The position numbers and the translations under genes are program-made. A stretch of 64,000 bases of DNA from Compostibacter hankyongensis (GTDB taxonomy: Bacteria > Bacteroidota > Bacteroidia > Chitinophagales > Chitinophagaceae), in assembly GCF_039541075.1 (NCBI RefSeq), contig NZ_BAABFN010000005.1, forward strand, positions 310,001 through 374,000. The letters run 5' to 3'. The notes beneath the pieces are model-generated. The model searched no databases and was not told the DNA's origin. It saw nothing but the letters and a program-made list of their open reading frames with translations. Shown here in pieces: positions 59,237-64,000 of this stretch; position 1 is the stretch's first letter, and the number at the start of each line of letters is the position of its first letter.

Positions 59237-59827
59237 GTGGAAAAAGATAAAAAGGAATACCGGGAGACGGAAGAAAATGACTCCCGTGAATGGGAAAACG
59301 GCGATACGCCCGGGACCGGAGATCCGGATGTTAGCGGCGGGGAGACGGAAACGGCGGCAGACTATGCCGCAACGGCAGACGCCTCCGGGGGTAAAGCCGC
59401 CGAGCTGGCAGAGCTGAAAGACAAATACCTCCGGCTGGTGGCCGAATTTGACAATTACCGGAAAAGGACCTCCCGGGAACGCGTGACCCTGATACAGACG
59501 GCCAACAAGGAGGTCATCATTTCCCTGCTGGACATCATAGACGATTTTGAAAGGGCACTGCAACAGATGGAGCAGTCGGACAATATAGCGCTGATCCACG
59601 AAGGGATAGGTCTTATTTTTAATAAACTGAAAAGTACGCTGCAGGCAAAGGGATTGCGGGAAATGGAGAGCCTGCATGCCGATTTCGATACGGATCTTCA
59701 TGAGGCAGTCACAGAGATCCCGGCGCCCTCGGAGGAGCTGAAAGGCAAGGTGGTGGATAACCTTCAGAAAGGATATTACCTGAACGACCAAATCATCCGC
59801 CATGCCAAAGTAGTGGTAGGTAAATAA
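59237..59827 (+). CDS. grpE: Nucleotide exchange factor GrpE
   Basis: 196 residues with GTG start; the next in-frame Met is far inside the conserved domain, so GTG 59237 is required or the start lies very close to it. A disordered acidic N-terminus (residues 1-55) precedes the long dimer helix (LAELKDKYLRLVAEFDNYRKRTSRER) and the beta domain (LHEAVTEIPAPSEELKGKVVDNLQKGYYLNDQIIRHAKVVVGK). It drives ADP release from DnaK. It is cotranscribed with dnaJ, which starts 6 bp later. dnaK is not in the window. Confidence 0.95.
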   Translation: MEKDKKEYRETEENDSREWENGDTPGTGDPDVSGGETETAADYAATADASGGKAAELAELKDKYLRLVAEFDNYRKRTSRERVTLIQTANKEVIISLLDIIDDFERALQQMEQSDNIALIHEGIGLIFNKLKSTLQAKGLREMESLHADFDTDLHEAVTEIPAPSEELKGKVVDNLQKGYYLNDQIIRHAKVVVGK

Positions 59828-59833
59828 TGGGGT

Positions 59834-60985
59834 ATGGCAAAAAGAGATTATTATGAAGTACTGGGCATAACCCGGAGCGCTTCGCAGGATGAGATCAAAA
59901 AGGCTTACCGTAAGGTAGCGATGCAATATCATCCGGACCGTAATTCGGGCGATAAGGATGCCGAGGAAAAGTTCAAGGAAGCAGCCGAAGCCTATGAAGT
60001 CCTGAGCGATCCGGACAAGCGGGCGCAATACGACCGTTTCGGTCATGCCGGGCTGGGCGGCAACGGCGGCTTCGGCGGAGGCGGCATGCGGATGGAAGAC
60101 ATCTTCTCCAACTTCGGCGATATCTTCGGCGAAGATATCTTCGGCAGCTTTTTCGGAGGCGGAGGCGGGCGCGGCGGACGCCGCGGCCAGGGCGTAAAAG
60201 GCTCCAACCTGCGGGTAAAGATGCGGCTCACCTACGCCGAAATCGCGCATGGCGTCAACAAGAAAATCAAGGTAAAAAAACATGTACGCTGCAGCCATTG
60301 CGACGGGCTGGGCGCCAAGGATAAAAATGCCTTCCAGACCTGCAGCACCTGCGGTGGCTCCGGCCAGGTAAGAAAAGTAACCCAGACCTTCCTGGGTCAG
60401 ATGCAAACCGTAACCACCTGCCCCACCTGCAACGGCGAAGGCAGCATCATCACCTCCCGCTGCAGTCATTGCAAAGGGGAAGGAAGAGTATACGGCGAAG
60501 AAACCGTATCGGTGGACATACCCGCGGGCGTACAGGAAGGCATGCAGCTCAGCATGCACGGCAAGGGAAATGCCGGGGAAAGAGGGGGCAGCCCGGGCGA
60601 TCTCATCATCTTCATCGAAGAAGAGTCCCACCCGGAGCTACAGCGCGAAGGGCTGAACGTAATTTATGATCTGCACATTTCCTTCCCGGATGCAGCCTTT
60701 GGCACCCAGGTGGAAGTTCCGACCATCGACGGCAAAGCAAAGGTGAAGATCCCCGCCGGCACCCAGAGCGGAAAAATATTCCGGCTGAAAGGAAAAGGAT
60801 TCCCCGTTGTGAACCGTTACGAAAAAGGGGATCAGCTCATCCACGTGAATGTATGGACACCTCAGGAGCTGACGCCCGAAGAAAAGGACCTGCTGGAAAA
60901 GCTGAAGACGGCAGATAATTTCCAGCCCCGCCCCGAAAAGACGGATAAAAGCTTTTTCGAACGGGTCAAAGATATGTTCAACTGA
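59834..60985 (+). CDS. dnaJ: Chaperone protein DnaJ
   Basis: 383 residues. J domain with YHPDRNSGD (HPD 33-35), Gly/Phe-rich region (GGNGGFGGGGMRMEDIFSN and FFGGGGGRGG), and four CxxCxGxG zinc motifs (CSHCDGLG, CSTCGGSG, CPTCNGEG, CSHCKGEG) forming a full type I cysteine-rich domain. The C-terminal substrate domains and DRFG motif are normal. Its end overlaps the convergent hpt gene by 8 bp. Confidence 0.96.
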   Translation: MAKRDYYEVLGITRSASQDEIKKAYRKVAMQYHPDRNSGDKDAEEKFKEAAEAYEVLSDPDKRAQYDRFGHAGLGGNGGFGGGGMRMEDIFSNFGDIFGEDIFGSFFGGGGGRGGRRGQGVKGSNLRVKMRLTYAEIAHGVNKKIKVKKHVRCSHCDGLGAKDKNAFQTCSTCGGSGQVRKVTQTFLGQMQTVTTCPTCNGEGSIITSRCSHCKGEGRVYGEETVSVDIPAGVQEGMQLSMHGKGNAGERGGSPGDLIIFIEEESHPELQREGLNVIYDLHISFPDAAFGTQVEVPTIDGKAKVKIPAGTQSGKIFRLKGKGFPVVNRYEKGDQLIHVNVWTPQELTPEEKDLLEKLKTADNFQPRPEKTDKSFFERVKDMFN

Positions 60986-61529
60986 CCGTCTCCCGGTAGA
61001 TAGCAGGAAGATTGCGGCCCAGCCCGTCGTAATCCAGTCCGTAGCCGACCACAAAAACATTGGGTATCGAAAAGCCATAGATATCCACCGGCACCGGGTG
61101 AACCGCAGCATCAGGCTTCATCAGCAGGGATACGGTCAGCAATGCCCGCGGATGCCGGTGCTCCAGCTGAGGCAGAAAAGCATGCAGCGTGTTGCCGGTA
61201 TCCACAATATCTTCCACGATCACCACCGTACGGTCAAACAGATCCATATCCAGCCCGATGGCCGTAATCACCTGTCCTGTAGAACGGGTGCCTTTGTAGG
61301 ACACCAGCTTGATAAAAGAGATCTCCGCCGGTATGGTCAGCGCGCGGAAAAGATCTGCGGCAAAGACAAAGGCGCCGTTCAGGATAGCCAGAAACAGCGG
61401 CCGGTCGGCTGCACCCAGCCTTTTATCCAGTTCGGCCGCCATCTCCCGGATACGGGCATGCAGCCGCTCCGCGGATATATAAGGCTCAAACCGCTTGTCA
61501 TGTACCTGTATGCCTTGCCCGTTATCCAT
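60978..61529 (-). CDS. hpt: Hypoxanthine phosphoribosyltransferase
   Basis: 183 residues from ATG 61529 (MDNGQGIQVHDKRFEPYI). Purine salvage. The PRPP loop VVIVEDIVDTGNTL is intact, as are LAILNGAFVFAADLFRAL and SYKGTRSTGQV (flexible loop). VVGYGLDYDGLGRNLPAIY is the C-terminal base-binding part. Together with the purine-nucleoside phosphorylase at 29626 it gives a complete route from nucleosides to IMP/GMP. It is the last gene of a four-gene minus-strand operon. Confidence 0.95.
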   Translation of the reverse strand: MDNGQGIQVHDKRFEPYISAERLHARIREMAAELDKRLGAADRPLFLAILNGAFVFAADLFRALTIPAEISFIKLVSYKGTRSTGQVITAIGLDMDLFDRTVVIVEDIVDTGNTLHAFLPQLEHRHPRALLTVSLLMKPDAAVHPVPVDIYGFSIPNVFVVGYGLDYDGLGRNLPAIYRETVS

Positions 61530-61549
61530 GTCCGGTAACCCCGTTTCCT

Positions 61550-63145
61550 TTATTCTTTTACAATCAGCTTCTGCCCGATCCTGATCTTGCTGTCCTTTAG
61601 CTTGTTCCACTGCTTCAGCTTGGCTACGCTCACCCCGTACCGCTTCCCCAGGTCATACAGCGTGTCGCCGGAGCGCACCGTATGATATACCTTTCCGGAA
61701 GCGCCGCGCTTCGCCACCGCATGCTTTGCCGGAGGAGCGGCTTTCTTCACGGCAGCCTTCCTGTTATCGGGGCGGGATGCTGCCGCGGGGGAGGACGGTT
61801 GCGCAGTCTGCGGAGCAGCCTGTGCGGCCGGATCAGTCTCCGCCGGCGATGCCGCCGGGGCTTCGTCCATCGGCAGGACGATATCTGCCGGTCGGTCGCG
61901 TTTCTTTTCTTTCCGGGCGGGAGAAGCGGCTTCTTCCTCCCCGGCCACATCCGGTACGGCCGCTGCGGCAGGAATATCTTCCCTTTCTTCAGGAGCTTTG
62001 CTGCGGGAGACGGAGACGGGCGTTCCCGGATCCGCTGCTTGCCCGCCCGGCCGGCCGGCGAGGGCAGGAGCTACCGTTTCTCCCAGCAGGGCAGGCGCAT
62101 GTTCGGCACGGTGCTGCAGATAAAGCACGGCACCTACCGCCGGCTCATCCCCCTGACGCATCCTGTTCAGCTTATACAGATTCTTCAGGCGGATGCCTTC
62201 CCGCTGCGCAATGGTACGCACGTCTTCTCCCGGCAGCACCTTGTGGACGGCATGGCTGCCTGTTTTTCCCTTCTGCTGCAGGTACACCAGCATATCTTTT
62301 TTGAGCGGGGCGTCGCCCTGCAGCTCATTGTATTTCACCAGCCGCCTCAGCTTTACCTTAAACTGGTCAGCCACAGGCAGCAGCGCGCTTCCCCGTTTCA
62401 TATACATCACCTTTTTTCCGTTTATCCGGAAAATCCCCGCCGGGTAGCGGACAACGGCGACGGGTGCAGGCGGCTGTTGCACGGCCGGCGCCGGAGTTCC
62501 CCGCTCGCGTTCGTCGGCGTTCACCTTTTTGTCCAGCATGGTCGCAAAAGCGGTGCGGCCGGTTTGCTTTTTATTCGCCAGCGCCTCGATGCTGTAGCGC
62601 TGCAGGCCATAACGGTCGATGACGGTCAGCAGTCTTTCCACATACGTCTTGCTGGTGGCATATCCTGCCTTTTTCAGCCCCGTCGCCCAGGCTTTGTAAT
62701 CCAGCGGGTCCAGGTCAAACAGAGAAGCATAGCGGGGGCTGCTGCGGATAAAATCCGAATGATCATGCCAGGAGTCCGTTGCCGAGGCATATTTCCTGAA
62801 GCACTCGTTCCGGCTGTCGTCGTCATAAAGAACAGTAGCGCCCTGCCAGTTGTTTTTGCACTTGATGCCGAAATGGTTATTGGAATGCTGGACCAGCCAG
62901 CTGTTTCCCGCATCGCTCTCGAGGATGCCCTGGGCCAGGGAGATGGCCGCGGGTACGCCGGTACGCAGCATTTCTGTTTCCGCCAGCGTTTTGTAAGCGG
63001 CAATGTAGCTTTCTGCATCGACGCGGCTCTGCGCTTTTGCCCCAAAACAAAAACCCAGACCCGTCAGACAAAAAAGAATGCGCACGCCACGGCCGGGCTG
63101 ATCCAGGCGCAGGTTATAGCGCCGCATGATTAAGCGGTTTATCAT
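61550..63145 (-). CDS. Glucosaminidase (FlgJ-type) with LysM domain(s)
   Basis: 531 residues. Signal peptide after a basic start, ending GAKAQS. The catalytic glucosaminidase domain covers about 40-190: AAISLAQGILESDAGNSWLVQHSNNHFGIKC carries the catalytic Glu, then WHDHSDFI and WATGLKKAGYATSKTYVERLLTVIDRYGL. A degenerate LysM lies at about 300-345 (VLPGEDVRTIAQREGIRLKNLYKLNRM), followed by a long Ala/Pro/Glu-rich linker, and a standard LysM ends the protein (YHTVRSGDTLYDLGKRYGVSVAKLKQWNKL). It cleaves peptidoglycan in the periplasm. The start ATGA overlaps the stop codon of the methyltransferase gene. Confidence 0.92.
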   Translation of the reverse strand: MINRLIMRRYNLRLDQPGRGVRILFCLTGLGFCFGAKAQSRVDAESYIAAYKTLAETEMLRTGVPAAISLAQGILESDAGNSWLVQHSNNHFGIKCKNNWQGATVLYDDDSRNECFRKYASATDSWHDHSDFIRSSPRYASLFDLDPLDYKAWATGLKKAGYATSKTYVERLLTVIDRYGLQRYSIEALANKKQTGRTAFATMLDKKVNADERERGTPAPAVQQPPAPVAVVRYPAGIFRINGKKVMYMKRGSALLPVADQFKVKLRRLVKYNELQGDAPLKKDMLVYLQQKGKTGSHAVHKVLPGEDVRTIAQREGIRLKNLYKLNRMRQGDEPAVGAVLYLQHRAEHAPALLGETVAPALAGRPGGQAADPGTPVSVSRSKAPEEREDIPAAAAVPDVAGEEEAASPARKEKKRDRPADIVLPMDEAPAASPAETDPAAQAAPQTAQPSSPAAASRPDNRKAAVKKAAPPAKHAVAKRGASGKVYHTVRSGDTLYDLGKRYGVSVAKLKQWNKLKDSKIRIGQKLIVKE

Positions 63146-63804
63146 ATTCCTTCTACTTTTTGCACGAGCAGGATGCCATCCCGCAGGGTGAGCATGACCT
63201 GCTCCACGCGGGGGTCTGCCGCTACCTTTTTATTAAACGCAATAATGGCTTTTGCATTGTTGCTTTGCTTCTCCTCCGGCTGCAGTACTTCGCCGTGGAA
63301 AAACATATTGTCTGCTATCAGAAAAGCTCCGGGCCGCATCTTACCGATCACCAGATCGAAATACAGGCTGTAGCTTGTCTTGTCGGCATCCAGAAATACC
63401 AGATCAAACGGACCTTCCAGCTGCGGGATTACTTCCGCGGCCGCGCCGATGTGCAGCTGAATGCGATCGTCCATCCCGGCTGATCTGAAATAGCGGCGGC
63501 ATTCTTCTTCCAGCTCTTCATTGTTGTCTATCGTATGCAGCTGTCCCCCGGGCTGCAACCCCTCCGCCAGGCAAAGCGCGGAGTAGCCCGTGAACGTGCC
63601 CACCTCCAGGATGCGTTCCGGCCGGATCATCCGGCTGATCAGGCTCAGCAGCATACCCTGCAGAGGACCGCTCAGCATATGGGATTGCACCTGGTGCAGG
63701 TGGGTATCCCGGAGCAGGTTCCGGAGCAGCTCGTTCGGCGGCGTGGTGTACTTTTCGGCATATTCCTGTGCCGCAGCATCCACGATATCGTACGTTTTTT
63801 TCAT
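63142..63804 (-). CDS. O-methyltransferase (class I, caffeoyl-CoA/catechol type)
   Basis: 220 residues. SAM-binding motif EVGTFTGYSALCLAEGL, the acidic strand TIDNNEE and VFLDADKTSYSLYFD (metal-binding Asp) match the bacterial cation-dependent O-methyltransferase family; ADNMFFHGEVLQPEEK includes the DN metal ligands. YRYFR-like Arg-rich stretch is seen before the catalytic strand. The physiological substrate is unknown. It lies 11 bp downstream of a LOG family gene and overlaps the glucosaminidase gene by 4 bp, so the four genes form one operon. Confidence 0.92.
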   Translation of the reverse strand: MKKTYDIVDAAAQEYAEKYTTPPNELLRNLLRDTHLHQVQSHMLSGPLQGMLLSLISRMIRPERILEVGTFTGYSALCLAEGLQPGGQLHTIDNNEELEEECRRYFRSAGMDDRIQLHIGAAAEVIPQLEGPFDLVFLDADKTSYSLYFDLVIGKMRPGAFLIADNMFFHGEVLQPEEKQSNNAKAIIAFNKKVAADPRVEQVMLTLRDGILLVQKVEGI

Positions 63805-63815
63805 ACTTCGATCGG

Positions 63816-64000
63816 TTAAAAATTCGGACGCAGACGATGGGTTTTATAAAACTCCCGCAGATAATCCACCACCTCCTCTGCCGTATCAAAGATCTGGAGG
63901 AGACCGATATCTTCCGGGTTGATGTTTTGCTCTTCATCGCACATCGTTTCCTGTATCCAGTTCAGCAATCCTTTCCAGTACTTGCTGCCCACCAGTATCA
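63816..64000 (-). CDS. LOG family protein (TIGR00730), C-terminal part
   Basis: Only the last 61 codons lie in the window. The frame ILVGSKYWKGLLNWIQETM ... EDIGLLQIFDTAEEVVDYL ... RLRPNF matches the C-terminus of LOG-type proteins, related to cytokinin riboside phosphate phosphoribohydrolases and lysine-decarboxylase-like nucleotide hydrolases. The stop codon is at 63816-63818. It heads the minus-strand operon with the methyltransferase, glucosaminidase and hpt genes. The N-terminus and the PGGxGT motif lie beyond the right edge. Confidence 0.75.
   Translation of the reverse strand, partial: ILVGSKYWKGLLNWIQETMCDEEQNINPEDIGLLQIFDTAEEVVDYLREFYKTHRLRPNF

Noticed and set aside
61682..63133. 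483-codon plus-strand open frame
   Set aside because: Antisense shadow of the LysM glucosaminidase gene, whose domains are clear.

Overview
The window reads as chromosomal DNA of a free-living member of the Bacteroidota, most likely in or near the Chitinophagaceae. The evidence is two SusC/SusD nutrient-uptake pairs, type IX secretion (T9SS) cargo with C-terminal sorting domains, a PorP/SprF-family protein, a giant PKD-repeat adhesin, a PF14121-type putative porin, several ORFs without a Shine-Dalgarno sequence, and many upstream sites that fit the Bacteroidota promoter TTG-N19-21-TAnnTTTG. Base composition looks balanced to slightly GC-rich by eye, apart from an AT-rich pocket at about 6.54-7.29 kb. 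No complete phage, integrase, transposase or CRISPR array is visible.

Region by region. 0-6.5 kb is housekeeping: clpC, a STAS protein with rnz, then dapA and accA, and tRNA-Asp. 6.5-18.2 kb is accessory: small lipoproteins, two AraC regulators, two collagen-like lipoproteins, an OmpA-like protein, an endonuclease III homologue, a VOC protein, an alpha/beta hydrolase with a Cys nucleophile, a KTSC protein, a bactofilin translationally coupled to an actin-like ATPase, a Crp-family regulator and a TMEM175-type channel. 18.5-25.8 kb is a SusC/SusD locus followed by a Tat-exported Gfo/Idh/MocA oxidoreductase and an aldo/keto reductase, with no glycoside hydrolase. 25.8-31.8 kb holds an L,D-transpeptidase, a putative porin, purine nucleoside phosphorylase and sucC. 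31.9-37.6 kb holds a RES-Xre toxin-antitoxin pair and an orphan second SusC/SusD pair. 38-41 kb encodes two predicted outer-membrane proteins.

41-48.8 kb is again core: a deoxynucleoside kinase, trpS, two LolD/MacB-type ATPases flanking a cobalamin adenosyltransferase, a DUF2795 protein, fabI, a Pmp3-like peptide and recN. 49-59 kb is dominated by surface functions: a 1459-residue PKD adhesin with a CHU_C (T9SS type B) tail, Nif3, a zinc-ribbon coiled-coil protein, a TPR protein, PorP/SprF and a small T9SS type A protein. 59-64 kb has grpE-dnaJ facing an operon of LOG family protein, O-methyltransferase, LysM glucosaminidase and hpt.

The most unusual item is the actin-like ATPase at 15804-16865. 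Its phosphate-1 motif (GIDIGNSTT) lies at the extreme C-terminus instead of the N-terminus, so the protein looks circularly permuted, and its stop codon overlaps the start of a bactofilin gene. Other items worth checking are a 59-bp leader-like element shared by a susD gene and a TPR gene 34 kb apart, one copy of which is split by a palindrome; a dispersed hairpin repeat; a tandem duplication that separates the ends of rnz and dapA; and promoters so close to start codons that leaderless transcripts are likely.
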